A program made the translations under genes and the position numbers. Under the pieces are notes generated by a model. That model had not been told where the DNA came from, did not search any database, and worked only from the letters and a program-made list of their open reading frames with translations. DNA of 64,000 nucleotides from a virus: positions 1-64,000 of the IMG/VR virus record IMGVR_UViG_3300046694_000148; one strand, 5' to 3'. This document shows positions 33,913-41,735 of this stretch, piece by piece; positions within the stretch are counted from its first letter, which is position 1; each line of letters begins with the position of its first letter.

Positions 33913-34873
33913 CGCTCGTCTCGTCAGCGTCGGCCTGGAGCGCGTAGAGCACATTCGCCAGGATGGTGTTGAGCGTGGTGGCGTACAGCCAGTACGTCGC
34001 GTGCAGATCGTCCACGTCGTCGCCGATGCCGCTGACCGTGATGTCGGACAGCTTGATCGCCTTGAATACCAGCTTGTCGGTCAGCGTGAACGCGGCCGTC
34101 TCTTCGTCGATCACGCGCAGGCGCAGCGCCAGTTCGGTCGCGCTGTAGCTGCCGCTGGTCGAGATCTTCTGGATCTCTTCGCTTGCCAGGTCGCGGTCCT
34201 TCACGCGGATCGCGCGCTTGTCCTCGCCCTTGAACACGGCGGCTTCACCGGCTTCCAGCTTGGTCGAGTCTTCGTCGTCGGTGTAGACCAGGCCCTCGCG
34301 TGCGATCTGGCCCAGCAGGTAGCCCGGCGTGCTGCCGGTCGGGATCTCACCGAACTGCCAGTCAACCTTGCGGGCGTCGGCCAGGCGCGCCATCTGGACC
34401 AGCACGCGCTCGACCTGCGTGGCGCTCGACGAGCAGACCAGCACGCGATCCTTGAACACGAGCACCGGCACGATCTTGCGCGTGATGAACGCCTTCGGCA
34501 GCAGCGAGATCTCAACGTCCTCGCGCAACTGTGCGAATTCTTTCTTGTTGAGCGCGCGGCCTTCCTTCTCGGTCAGTTCGCGGTAACGCTTGTTCACTTC
34601 CTCGTCGCGCACCGAGGCGGGCAGCTTGCGCTCGCTGAACTGGAACTTCAGCACGCGGGCCGTTCCGTCGAGATCGTGGACGTAGCTGCCTTTCTCCAGC
34701 GGCTCGATCAGGCCGAGGTTCGTCCATTCGCTTTCGCCGGGATCGCGGGCGATGAAGAGTTCGATGACCGGGGCCGTCTTGTCGGGATTGCGCGCAGCGC
34801 GCCCGCACCAATCGAATAGTGCGGCGGTGCTGGTGAAAGGCGTGAACGCCTTAATGAGTTTCGAGACTTTCAA
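33896..34873 (-). CDS. RdgC-like recombination-associated protein
   Basis: This 325-residue protein is close to the length of RdgC (about 300). Matching signatures are L-P-K-A-F-I-x-R at about 124, an L-V-C-S-S-S-A-T-Q-V-E-R-V-L strand-helix, G-Q-I-A-R-E-G near 186, and a C-terminal R-V-K-D-R-D-L-A-S-E-E-I-Q then A-T-E-L-A-L-R-L, F-x-L-T-D-K-L-V-F-K-A-I. RdgC is a ring-shaped dsDNA-binding protein that modulates RecA. The gene uses TTG, overlapping the upstream stop (CTTTGA). It ends S-D-D-D-D-L, unlike host RdgC. Phage-encoded copies may protect ends or modulate recombination. Confidence 0.8.
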   Translation of the reverse strand: MKVSKLIKAFTPFTSTAALFDWCGRAARNPDKTAPVIELFIARDPGESEWTNLGLIEPLEKGSYVHDLDGTARVLKFQFSERKLPASVRDEEVNKRYRELTEKEGRALNKKEFAQLREDVEISLLPKAFITRKIVPVLVFKDRVLVCSSSATQVERVLVQMARLADARKVDWQFGEIPTGSTPGYLLGQIAREGLVYTDDEDSTKLEAGEAAVFKGEDKRAIRVKDRDLASEEIQKISTSGSYSATELALRLRVIDEETAAFTLTDKLVFKAIKLSDITVSGIGDDVDDLHATYWLYATTLNTILANVLYALQADADETSDDDDL

Positions 34874-35034
34874 AGTTCGTCATCCTCGGTTTGGGTGGTG
34901 GGGGTTTTCTTCGACACGTACTCGGTCACGAAGTCGCCCTTGCTGCGGCGCTTGTCGGCCACTTCAGGATTCAGTGTCAGGTACGGCGGCTTGTCTGCGG
35001 CCATCGGTTCGATGATCCAGGCGATGACTTTCAT
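34870..35034 (-). CDS. Short early protein with DDEL C-terminus
   Basis: This 54-residue protein starts at ATG 35034, overlapping the upstream stop (ATGA) with GAGGAC about 10 bases upstream. It begins M-K-V-I-A-W-I-I-E-P, ends T-E-D-D-E-L, and its stop region supplies the TTG of the RdgC-like gene. The coupling suggests co-expression with the RdgC-like protein. Function unknown. Confidence 0.55.
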   Translation of the reverse strand: MKVIAWIIEPMAADKPPYLTLNPEVADKRRSKGDFVTEYVSKKTPTTQTEDDEL

Positions 35035-35159
35035 TTCACGGTGTCCTCGTTGATCGGCCACATGCGGGCGATATAGTAATCGACTAGCAGGGCCAGGCAG
35101 ATGATTGCGACGATGAACAGAACGGCGCTGATGGTGAGCGGGATCAGTTCGGCGCGCAT
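35031..35159 (-). CDS. 42-residue membrane protein
   Basis: This small gene reads M-R-A-E-L-I-P then a single membrane helix (LTISAVLFIVAIICLALLVD, about residues 8-27) and a short polar tail ending E-D-T-V-K. It starts two bases after the upstream stop and overlaps the next start by ATGA, so it fits a translationally coupled string. It is too short for routine gene callers. Function unknown. Confidence 0.6.
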   Translation of the reverse strand: MRAELIPLTISAVLFIVAIICLALLVDYYIARMWPINEDTVK

Positions 35160-35161
35160 GG

Positions 35162-35659
35162 CTAGATCTCGCCGATGGGGGTCAGGCGGTAGTCAACGAT
35201 GCTCGTGGATTCGTCAACGATGGCTACGCTGAAGTCGATGTGCTGGCGCTCGAATACGGTGGCGACCTGTTCGAGATCCAGGGTCATCGTCGCAAGTCCG
35301 CGCTGTTCCATGATGGCGGCGACGGCGGTGGGAAGCGTCAGCTTCGTGCGGGCCTCGTATTGCTTGTCGAGCAGCGATTCGACGGCGCTGTTCTGTTCGA
35401 GCGCGTCGGCATGGCCGCAGTTGTAGGCTTCACCGATGGCCCCCTTCAGGTACGTCTCGATCAGCGCCTTGTGCTTCGGGTCGAGGTTCGCGCCGAGCGG
35501 GATGGCCGCATAGATCTTCTCGCGTGTGCGCTGGAAGATCTGGCTCGTGTCACGGCGCTCACGCTTCGGTGCCGTGGCCGGTGCTGCCGGTACGCCGCGA
35601 TCCAGCAGTGCGCCGATGTTCGCCAGTCCTTTAACGCTGGCTTTGGTCTGTTTGGTCAT
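35162..35659 (-). CDS. Unknown early protein (165 residues)
   Basis: The protein has a basic N-terminus (1-40), then helical segments (R-T-R-E-K-I-Y-A-A-I, H-K-A-L-I-E-T-Y-L-K-G-A-I-G-E-A-Y) and C-terminal strands (F-S-V-A-I-V-D, Y-R-L-T-P-I-G-E-I). It is the first gene after the promoter-like dyad at 35690-35718, with a TTAACCGGAAAGAGAC leader. No family recognised. Confidence 0.6.
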   Translation of the reverse strand: MTKQTKASVKGLANIGALLDRGVPAAPATAPKRERRDTSQIFQRTREKIYAAIPLGANLDPKHKALIETYLKGAIGEAYNCGHADALEQNSAVESLLDKQYEARTKLTLPTAVAAIMEQRGLATMTLDLEQVATVFERQHIDFSVAIVDESTSIVDYRLTPIGEI

Positions 35660-35689
35660 GTCTCTTTCCGGTTAAGTTGAAGCATTGAA

Positions 35690-35718
35690 AGTATAACGGC
35701 AGGGACGAACCCTGCCAA
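35690..35718 (-). promoter_or_regulatory. Promoter-like element whose spacer is a perfect hairpin (minus strand)
   Basis: On the minus strand TTGGCA (35718-35713), a 17-base spacer and TATACT (35695-35690). GGCAGGG / CCCTGCC around TTCGT is a perfect 7-bp inverted repeat. It follows the same plan as the other early promoters. The hairpin could also end transcription from the gene upstream, although the T-tract is poor. Confidence 0.6.
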
Positions 35719-35723
35719 TCTTT

Positions 35724-36377
35724 TTACAGCGGTTCCTGGTCTTCGAGGAAGCCGCGCCACGCGATGTTCTGCGGCAGCGCGTCCGGCATGAAGTGCGCGT
35801 CTTCGGGCTTCTTGAATCCGTCTTCACGCTCGTGCTGCGGTTGCAGCGGCCAGGACCAGCGCAGGCCATCGAACCAGCGCATGTGCGTCTTCTCGGCTTC
35901 GACGAGCGTGCTGAGAAGTTTGCACTGGTAGGGGCCAGGAACAACGGGGTCTTGTCCGCTGATCCAGTCCGTCATCTTACTCGCGTCTTGTGTCGCACCT
36001 GCGAGATCGGTTTTCACATCGTTCATGTTCATCTTCATCCTCTTCTTTTTACGTCGTTCAACGCCGCCGAAGAAACTCAGCGGCAGGTCGTTGTACTGCC
36101 TTCCCGAAAAGCGCGTCACGATGGGCGGGCCGTACTTGTAGACAGCCGGGGAATTGCGTCCCTGCGACTGCGCTTTGATTGCGGTGTGGATCTCACCCTT
36201 CACCAGCAAATGCTGCACGAAGCGGTTGGCCGTTTGCAGGCTTGCCGGGATCATGTCAGCGATGTCCTGTTGCGTCGCGCCGTGAAGCGGTCGCCCCATG
36301 AGGAACGCCAGGATCTTCTCGATGGTTTCGAGCGACGCGGGCGAGTCGTAGTTCAGGACTTGCTTCTTGTCGCTCAT
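35724..36377 (-). CDS. Winged-helix protein with tryptophan-rich C-terminus
   Basis: This 217-residue protein starts at ATG 36377 (MSDKKQVLNY), close after the upstream stop. Residues about 18-75 form a winged-helix domain: L-E-T-I-E-K-I-L-A-F-L, then the HTH G-A-T-Q-Q-D-I-A-D-M-I-P-A-S-L-Q-T-A-N-R-F-V and a wing. A Lys/Met-rich linker (R-R-K-K-K-R-M-K-M-N-M) follows, then a distinct domain with R-W-F-D-G-L-R-W-S-W-P. It may regulate transcription of the early block or host genes. The linker contains candidate internal starts. Confidence 0.6.
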   Translation of the reverse strand: MSDKKQVLNYDSPASLETIEKILAFLMGRPLHGATQQDIADMIPASLQTANRFVQHLLVKGEIHTAIKAQSQGRNSPAVYKYGPPIVTRFSGRQYNDLPLSFFGGVERRKKKRMKMNMNDVKTDLAGATQDASKMTDWISGQDPVVPGPYQCKLLSTLVEAEKTHMRWFDGLRWSWPLQPQHEREDGFKKPEDAHFMPDALPQNIAWRGFLEDQEPL

Positions 36378-36379
36378 GG

Positions 36380-37057
36380 CTAGGCCCCTGAATGATCCGA
36401 GCCGCGCCGCTTGCACATCGGCCGTTCGGGATCGTTCATGTCCCATCGCAGATCGCACTTCTCGCACGTCATCTGATCGCTGTGCTGCACGGCCAGGCAC
36501 TTCGTCGGCTCGCGGCGCTTCGACTTGAAGGTGCGCACGTAGTCGCGGTGCAGCATCTTCGACCCTTCAACGAGGAAGCCCCACGGCCCGAGGTAGCGGC
36601 CGAACACGAAGAACGTCAGCGCCTCGCCGCCGTGCAGCCTCGTGATCTTGTGGAACTGGTCGTGGCCCAGTGCCGCACTGTCGCCCGGCAGGTAGTGTTG
36701 CTCGACCATCTGACGTTCGGTCCACCAGGGATCGAGTGCGTTCACGATGGTCACGCTGCGCACTTCGTCGTAGCCGCCGCGCATGATCCACGTACGCGCT
36801 TTGAACGGATGGTCGTGCAGGTGACGATCAGGATCAGGCATGACGATGTGGTGGATGCGGATCGAGAACGGGATCATGCGGTACTTGCGCTTGTAGGTCC
36901 TCGGGTCGATCTGGTTGAACAGCCAGTAGCGATACATGTAGACCTGGCTTCCGTCCGGCGACATGATGTGCGCGTCGGGCGTGCGCTTTGCGATTGCGAG
37001 TAGGCGTTCACGGATAGCGGGCTTGCGCAGCACGCGGCCGATGATGTTTGCGATCAT
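36380..37057 (-). CDS. Cupin-like protein with C-terminal zinc ribbon
   Basis: In this 225-residue protein, residues about 75-150 read H-L-H-D-H-P-F then L-P-G-D-S and G-H-D-Q-F-H-K-I, the spaced His pattern of cupin metal sites. The C-terminus has C-E-K-C followed by C about 20 residues later, a probable zinc knuckle. An AAGGGAATAAG leader precedes ATG 37057. A metal-dependent sugar or nucleotide-modifying role is possible; similar proteins recur in phages without proven function. Confidence 0.55.
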   Translation of the reverse strand: MIANIIGRVLRKPAIRERLLAIAKRTPDAHIMSPDGSQVYMYRYWLFNQIDPRTYKRKYRMIPFSIRIHHIVMPDPDRHLHDHPFKARTWIMRGGYDEVRSVTIVNALDPWWTERQMVEQHYLPGDSAALGHDQFHKITRLHGGEALTFFVFGRYLGPWGFLVEGSKMLHRDYVRTFKSKRREPTKCLAVQHSDQMTCEKCDLRWDMNDPERPMCKRRGSDHSGA

Positions 37058-37098
37058 GCTTTCTTATTCCCTTCGTTATCGTGGTACTGGTTGACGGA

Positions 37099-37434
37099 TT
37101 ATTTGTTCTCGATCTCAAGGATCTCCGTCATCTTATCGCCGATGGTGCGGTGCGCGTCCGCCCATCGGTTCTGTCCGCTGTAGCCGGTGATCTCGCTCGC
37201 AAGATCGGTGAGGCGGTACAGCTTGTGCTCTGCTTCTCGCAACTTCTCGCTGAGGTCCATGTTGCGGGCGGTCTGCTTCGACAGCGGGTCCTGCGATTCG
37301 TCCTGCGGAATCGGCGGCATTTCCGTCCATCCCGAGGTCAGGCCCCACAGCGTTCCGTCGTTGCACAGTGCGTATAGATCGGCGTCACCGTCCGGCCTGG
37401 CCGTGGCTGCGATCTGGATGATTGCGCGCTTCAT
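37099..37434 (-). CDS. Unknown early protein (111 residues)
   Basis: This protein starts at ATG 37434 by ATGA overlap; the longer upstream frame lies in the neighbouring gene. The N-terminal strands (R-A-I-I-Q-I-A-A-T, L-Y-A-L-C-N-D-G-T-L-W-G-L) resemble a short beta hairpin repeat as in propeller blades. A helical C-terminus (DLSEKLREAEHKLYRLTDLA) is probably coiled. The D-G-T-L-W motif recurs in small phage proteins. Function unknown. Confidence 0.6.
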   Translation of the reverse strand: MKRAIIQIAATARPDGDADLYALCNDGTLWGLTSGWTEMPPIPQDESQDPLSKQTARNMDLSEKLREAEHKLYRLTDLASEITGYSGQNRWADAHRTIGDKMTEILEIENK

Positions 37435-38045
37435 GTCCGCACCTTCCGCGCCGCCAGGGCCTTCTCGCAGATGTCGGGCGGTGGCGTCTCGCACGGATCT
37501 TCGACCAGGCCGCCGCAGAACTTGCACGGCTCGGGCATCGGCTTGCGGTAGCCCTCGACAAGCAGGGCAATCGGATCGACCGTGACCTCATCGAGCACGG
37601 CGACGCGGAACGCCCGCTGGCTCTTGCCGACGAGCGGCACCACGGCGTAGACCGGCACCGGCTGATCGGCCTCGCGGCGCAGCGGTGGCGTGACCTGCAC
37701 GTCTTCAGGCGCAGCGAGCGTGCGCATGCCATCGCCAGGTCCACCGAGGATCGTGACGATGTGCTCGTTCGCTGCTTCACGCTCGTCGCTCTCGTCGGCA
37801 TACGGGCGGTGGTAGGCCGTCAGCAGGTCGAGGATCGCGCAGCGGTTCAGGTCACGCACGCCGATGTGGTGCTGCGCTCCAAACGCGCCGGTCAGGATGC
37901 CGACCGCGTAGCAGAACTCTTTCCCCTTGTGCTCGGGCGTCGTGGTTTCAAGATAGGTGAAGTCGCGGGTACGCGCGTCGAGCAGGAAACGCTGGCCGTC
38001 AGCGGGGCCGCCGATCATCAGTACGGTTTTCGGATTCATGTTCAT
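37431..38045 (-). CDS. Two-repeat GGP-motif protein with zinc knuckle
   Basis: This 204-residue protein starts at ATG 38045 with a CTGGAG site. It has two matching motifs: M-I-G-G-P-A-D-G-Q-R-F near residue 11 and I-L-G-G-P-G-D-G-M-R-T-L near 100, each followed by strands, so a duplicated domain. C-K-F-C plus a later P-C at the C-terminus may hold zinc. It ends by ATGA overlap with the next gene. Function unknown. Confidence 0.55.
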   Translation of the reverse strand: MNMNPKTVLMIGGPADGQRFLLDARTRDFTYLETTTPEHKGKEFCYAVGILTGAFGAQHHIGVRDLNRCAILDLLTAYHRPYADESDEREAANEHIVTILGGPGDGMRTLAAPEDVQVTPPLRREADQPVPVYAVVPLVGKSQRAFRVAVLDEVTVDPIALLVEGYRKPMPEPCKFCGGLVEDPCETPPPDICEKALAARKVRT

Positions 38046-38046
38046 G

Positions 38047-38925
38047 TCATTCTCCAGCGGGGGTGTCAGGGCAGTCGCCAGCGCAAAACGCGCCGCCGTT
38101 GTCGCTGTCGTTCTCGATGCGAACGTTCGGGCAGGGGCACTCGTCAAAGGCCCGCTCGTCGCTGGACGGCGACAGGAACGGCAGGCCGACGAACGGTGCG
38201 AGGATCTGCGGGACCGGCTGACCGATCTGCTGCACGCCGAGTTCAACGCGCAGGCGTTCCGATTGCTCGATGGCCTGCGGCACGTCGGTGCCCATTTCGC
38301 GGCGGCACACGCCAATCACCGCATCGAACTCCGTGGGCTGAATGTCGGCGATAAACTTACCCTTACCGTACCGGCGAATGATCTCCTTCGCAGTCGGCAC
38401 TCCGAAGCGGTCCTTCACGCGGTTCAGCAGGCGTGTCATTTCTTCGCGCTTCGCTGCAAGCTGTGCCGATTCGACGGCCGGTGCCGCCTGGTCGGTGCTA
38501 CCGAAGCCGCCAGTGCCGCGCGCCGTCGCGTTCAACACATTGCGCTCGATGAAACGCACCATCGGGAAAGGGATGATGATCGCCTGTGCGACTGCCTTGT
38601 TCTTCGGGAAGTCGAGATGGCCGTGGTTCTCGTCCATGCGCAGCTTCAGCTTCACGCTGTCGCGGTAGTCGCTGTCGATGATGCCGGTGCCGTTCGCCAG
38701 GCACACGTCGTACTTGAAGCCGTGGCCGCTGCGAGAGAACACGAACATGACGTAGCCGGGCGGGATCTCGAAGGCCAATCCGGTGTCGATGACTTGCGGG
38801 TGGCCGTACTCCAGCTTGAAGTCTTCGAGCGGGAAAATGTCGAAGCAGCCTGCGCCTGCGGTCGCGTAGAACGGAATGGTTGCGCGCGGGTCGGTGCGTT
38901 TAAAAACGGTGTCGATGTAGCTCAT
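38047..38925 (-). CDS. dut: dUTPase with C-terminal extension
   Basis: All five dUTPase motifs are present: A-G-A-G-C-F-D-I (about 22-29), S-R-S-G-H-G (about 64-69), G-I-I-D-S-D-Y-R-D (about 81-89), Q-A-I-I-I-P-F (about 113-119) and R-G-T-G-G-F-G-S-T (about 136-144). The enzyme converts dUTP to dUMP and keeps uracil out of phage DNA. Unlike ordinary trimeric dUTPases of about 150 residues, this one continues to 292 with a helical domain (V-K-D-R-F-G then A-K-E-I-I-R-R-Y-G-K) resembling part of the protein at 55587-55970, then a Cys-containing acidic tail. Confidence 0.9.
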   Translation of the reverse strand: MSYIDTVFKRTDPRATIPFYATAGAGCFDIFPLEDFKLEYGHPQVIDTGLAFEIPPGYVMFVFSRSGHGFKYDVCLANGTGIIDSDYRDSVKLKLRMDENHGHLDFPKNKAVAQAIIIPFPMVRFIERNVLNATARGTGGFGSTDQAAPAVESAQLAAKREEMTRLLNRVKDRFGVPTAKEIIRRYGKGKFIADIQPTEFDAVIGVCRREMGTDVPQAIEQSERLRVELGVQQIGQPVPQILAPFVGLPFLSPSSDERAFDECPCPNVRIENDSDNGGAFCAGDCPDTPAGE

Positions 38926-38934
38926 GGTCTTCCT

Positions 38935-39303
38935 TCAGGTGATGATAATTTCGCGGTAGTTGTTGGTGCAGTATTTCGGCCACGTCTCGTCTTTGCCGAA
39001 CCAGCACAGGCTCCATTTGTCGGTGAAGCGCAGCCGCTTCATGCCGTCGATCACGACCGTCTCGCACTGGCGGATCTTCCAGCACTTGCCGGGGTAGACG
39101 CCGCTCGGCTGGCTGCGGGAGTAGTCCGCGAGGCCGTCGAACTGCGCTTGTGTCAGCAGGACATGCGTGTCGTCGAACTCCACGTCGCACATGTCCTTCG
39201 GCTGGTCCCAGTGGCGGCCGAGCGGATCGGTGATCGGCGGGATGAACGCGGCAGTCGGGATGGCCGCCGCGAACGCTGGTGCAGGGTAGATCGAGCGAAT
39301 CAC
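38935..39303 (-). CDS. Unknown early protein (122 residues)
   Basis: This protein has a Pro/Ala N-terminus with F-I-P-P-I-T-D-P-L-G-R-H-W, then a region with W-S-L-C-W-F-G and W-P-K-Y-C. Tryptophan/cysteine content is high for its size. It begins by ATGA overlap with the upstream gene and lies just before the dUTPase gene. No family recognised. Confidence 0.55.
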   Translation of the reverse strand: MIRSIYPAPAFAAAIPTAAFIPPITDPLGRHWDQPKDMCDVEFDDTHVLLTQAQFDGLADYSRSQPSGVYPGKCWKIRQCETVVIDGMKRLRFTDKWSLCWFGKDETWPKYCTNNYREIIIT

Positions 39304-40700
39304 TTTCCGTCACCCTTCACTGGCGGCAGGTCGCCCTTGTGGTCGAAGTGCGGGATCATGTCAGCCTGCGGTTCTTCGGCGGCCAGTTCCTTCTCGGCCG
39401 CGACGAAGATGACGCGGTGGAAGCTGGTCCCGCTGTAACGGCGAGCCTTGCCGGTGCTGCGAGCGTGGCTGTCGCCGACTTGCAGGCCCCACTCAGTCGT
39501 CGCATCGTCCTGGCCGATGGTGATGTACTCGCTGCTGCCGTTCTCGACGTAGCCACACATGCGGCGCAGCTTGTCCAGCAGATCGGCATCGTTGACGAAC
39601 CGCTGCGCGGCGATGATCGACTCAGCGATGAAGGCGTCGCGCAGGCCGCGCAGCTTGTCGATGTCGTTCTGCGAGAGGACGTATTCGCGGTCGCCGCTGC
39701 CGTCACCGACCATGCGCGATTCGCAGTTGTCGATGATGTCCCGCACGTCGCGCATGGCGATGTCCGCGTTCATGTGCTGCGCTGGGGTGTTCATCAGGAT
39801 CTCGAAGTCGCGCAGAGGCTTGCGGGTCGAGCGAGTGCCGCTTCGCACGACGCGACCATCCTGGCCGTACGCGAGGATCTTGATGGAATTGATTGGAGTG
39901 CTCCGCACCGGGCCGCCGTGGTGGATCACCTTGGGCATGTCGTCACGGCCGGACGCCAGGCTGTGATCGAACGTGCTGTAGGCCAGGTCGAAGGCGGCCA
40001 GTTCATGCTCCCAGTAAGCGCGCTGGTCAGGGTCTTTCTCGACCGCGATTGCGACGTTGATGGCTGCACGCCACGACGCCTGATGCGTGCTGAAGTTGTG
40101 ATGCAGGACCGGCTGCGGCATCGGCATGCGGTGGTCGCTGGCGCGGTTGCGGCTCACCAGGGCCTTCATGCAGGCGTCGCAGGACACGGCCTTACCGCTT
40201 TCCGCGTCATGCACCTCGCCGTAGTTGAGCGCGCCGCACGCGGTCGCGGTGTCGCCATCGAACAAGGCATGCACCGACGTGCCGCCCTTCTGCGTTACGT
40301 TCCTGTAGGTCTTCATGTTGTCTTCTCCGTTAAGAATTGATGCTTCGATAAAGCGAGGCCGCGTGCGGCGCTCGAAGCCTGGATAGGCTGGCTCACTGAC
40401 ACACCGCAATGCGGTGCTTACTGCTTGACTCACACTGGCACTGTGGGCGGCCGTCTCGCGGATTTTCCGTGCAGCAGAAATGCAGGCTGCGCACGACACC
40501 ACGCGATCCGATGCGACGCGCTCCATGTCCATCATTTCCACTTCACCGCACAGCGACTTCATCGGAATGCGGCCGGTCATCACGCCTTCGATGACGGCGA
40601 TCTGCGGCGGCTTGACGAGGTGGACGATTGCTCGCGGTGCCACCTGGCTCGTGTCTTCGGCGCGCATCGCTTCGCGCAGTGCCACTTTCAGGAAGTTCAT
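39300..40700 (-). CDS. Fused zinc-motif protein with internal start
   Basis: This 466-residue protein is placed at ATG 40700, six bases after AGGGG; ATG 40706 is an alternative. It has two versions of one motif: C-G-E then V-V-S-C-A-A-C (about 51-73) and C-G-A-L then A-V-S-C-D-A-C (about 150-173). Between them residues about 85-128 look like translated spacer. A strong ribosome site (TTAACGGAG) precedes in-frame ATG 40316, giving a 338-residue product. The pattern suggests two adjacent genes joined by stop-codon loss. Function unknown. Confidence 0.6.
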   Translation of the reverse strand: MNFLKVALREAMRAEDTSQVAPRAIVHLVKPPQIAVIEGVMTGRIPMKSLCGEVEMMDMERVASDRVVSCAACISAARKIRETAAHSASVSQAVSTALRCVSEPAYPGFERRTRPRFIEASILNGEDNMKTYRNVTQKGGTSVHALFDGDTATACGALNYGEVHDAESGKAVSCDACMKALVSRNRASDHRMPMPQPVLHHNFSTHQASWRAAINVAIAVEKDPDQRAYWEHELAAFDLAYSTFDHSLASGRDDMPKVIHHGGPVRSTPINSIKILAYGQDGRVVRSGTRSTRKPLRDFEILMNTPAQHMNADIAMRDVRDIIDNCESRMVGDGSGDREYVLSQNDIDKLRGLRDAFIAESIIAAQRFVNDADLLDKLRRMCGYVENGSSEYITIGQDDATTEWGLQVGDSHARSTGKARRYSGTSFHRVIFVAAEKELAAEEPQADMIPHFDHKGDLPPVKGDGK

Positions 40701-40702
40701 GG

Positions 40703-41059
40703 TCATCCCCTGTTATGTTTATCGTAGGCCGCGATCATGTCTTCCGGCGAGTCGTACACCGGGGCGCTCATGTCCAGCTTCGTTCTGTCGTACCATCCCA
40801 TGCGCTCCCATATCCGCATAGCCTGGTTCGGTTGCTCGATCTTCTCCAGCATGATCGTCGCGCCTGCGCAGTGCTGTTCCTTGCTCGATGGTATGCACTC
40901 ACCCTCATCGTCGAACTGCGTGGTCTTGTGGCATGCGAACGTGCTGTCCTCGTTGACCATGCTGTCGCAGATCTCGGCCACGCGGTCGGTGCGCAGGTAC
41001 GGCGTCACGTCGGTTCGGAACGGGCACTTCGGACACGGCCGGATCAGGTCGAAGTTCAT
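40703..41059 (-). CDS. DUF6283-like protein (CPxCPFR family)
   Basis: This 118-residue protein starts at ATG 41059 (MNFDLIRPCPKCPFR), overlapping the upstream gene by ATGA. It follows a recognisable phage family: C-P-K-C-P-F-R-T-D near 9-17, F-A-C-H-K-T near 42-47, H-C-A-G-A near 65, then N-Q-A-M-R-I-W-E-R-M-G. The four Cys and His residues suggest a metal site. Members occur across phage early regions; biochemical role unknown. Confidence 0.7.
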   Translation of the reverse strand: MNFDLIRPCPKCPFRTDVTPYLRTDRVAEICDSMVNEDSTFACHKTTQFDDEGECIPSSKEQHCAGATIMLEKIEQPNQAMRIWERMGWYDRTKLDMSAPVYDSPEDMIAAYDKHNRG

Positions 41060-41280
41060 GCCGGTTGCTCCACGATCTCGAACTCGCAGCCGTTCGCCTT
41101 CACCTTCACGCGGCGGATCATGCCCTTGCACTCCAGCGACAGCGCGCTCGTCGTGACCTTCGGATGGCCCGGCGTGGTCAGGTAGCAGTACGAGTCGTAG
41201 CCGAACATGTAGCGCAGCTTGTAGCCGCTGCGCATCGACGCCAGGATGCTCCCCTGGACCGCACTGATCCGCTTGCTCAT
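41056..41280 (-). CDS. Unknown early protein (74 residues)
   Basis: This protein has a helix (AVQGSILASMRSGYKL) followed by strands (R-Y-M-F-G-Y-D-S-Y-C-Y-L, I-R-R-V-K-V-K-A-N-G). It overlaps neighbours on both sides by ATGA, so it belongs to a tightly coupled string. The 'ILASMRSGYKLRYMFG' segment resembles a short winged-helix recognition region, but this is not decisive. Confidence 0.55.
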   Translation of the reverse strand: MSKRISAVQGSILASMRSGYKLRYMFGYDSYCYLTTPGHPKVTTSALSLECKGMIRRVKVKANGCEFEIVEQPA

Positions 41281-41735
41281 GCTTCACCTGCTATGCGCGC
41301 CATCATCGACTCGGCGATCTCGTTCGACCCGACTTCACCGGCCGGGCCGTCGATGTACATGCGCAGCGCGATAATCAGCACCTCGCGTTCTTCGCCACTG
41401 ACCGGCACACCGTCGATGCTGACCTCACACTCGTCGTCGCGCTTGAATGCCTCGCGTACTTCTGCCTGGCGCTGCTGATAGCGTGCTGTGCCATCGCGGC
41501 TGCGGCGCTGGCGTTCTTTCTTCAGGGCCTTCAGGCAGTCGGGGCACGTCACGATGAAGCTGTGGCCGGGCATGTCGTGCTTCAGGTACACCACGTCCAG
41601 GGCTTCGACCTTTCCGCAGATCGTGGCGTCGGCGTCGCGCATCAGCGCATGCACCTTGCCGGTCGGCGGGTTCTGCGGCTTCGCCAGCAGGTCGGCACGC
41701 GCCGCTACGACGCGGTATTCATCGCTCAGGCTCAT
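41277..41735 (-). CDS. CG/CxxC zinc-motif early protein
   Basis: This 152-residue protein starts at ATG 41735. Residues about 36-70 hold I-C-G-K-V then V-T-C-P-D-C-L-K-A-L, the same C-G...C-x-x-C pattern seen twice in the 39300-40700 gene. A basic helix follows (KKERQRRSRDG), then a domain with S-I-D-G-V-P-V-S-G-E-E-R-E-V-L-I-I-A-L-R. It may be a small nucleic-acid-binding zinc protein. Confidence 0.55.
   Translation of the reverse strand: MSLSDEYRVVAARADLLAKPQNPPTGKVHALMRDADATICGKVEALDVVYLKHDMPGHSFIVTCPDCLKALKKERQRRSRDGTARYQQRQAEVREAFKRDDECEVSIDGVPVSGEEREVLIIALRMYIDGPAGEVGSNEIAESMMARIAGEA

Noticed and set aside
37957-39438. 493-residue plus-strand open frame
   Set aside because: Opposes the dUTPase gene, whose five motifs are unambiguous.
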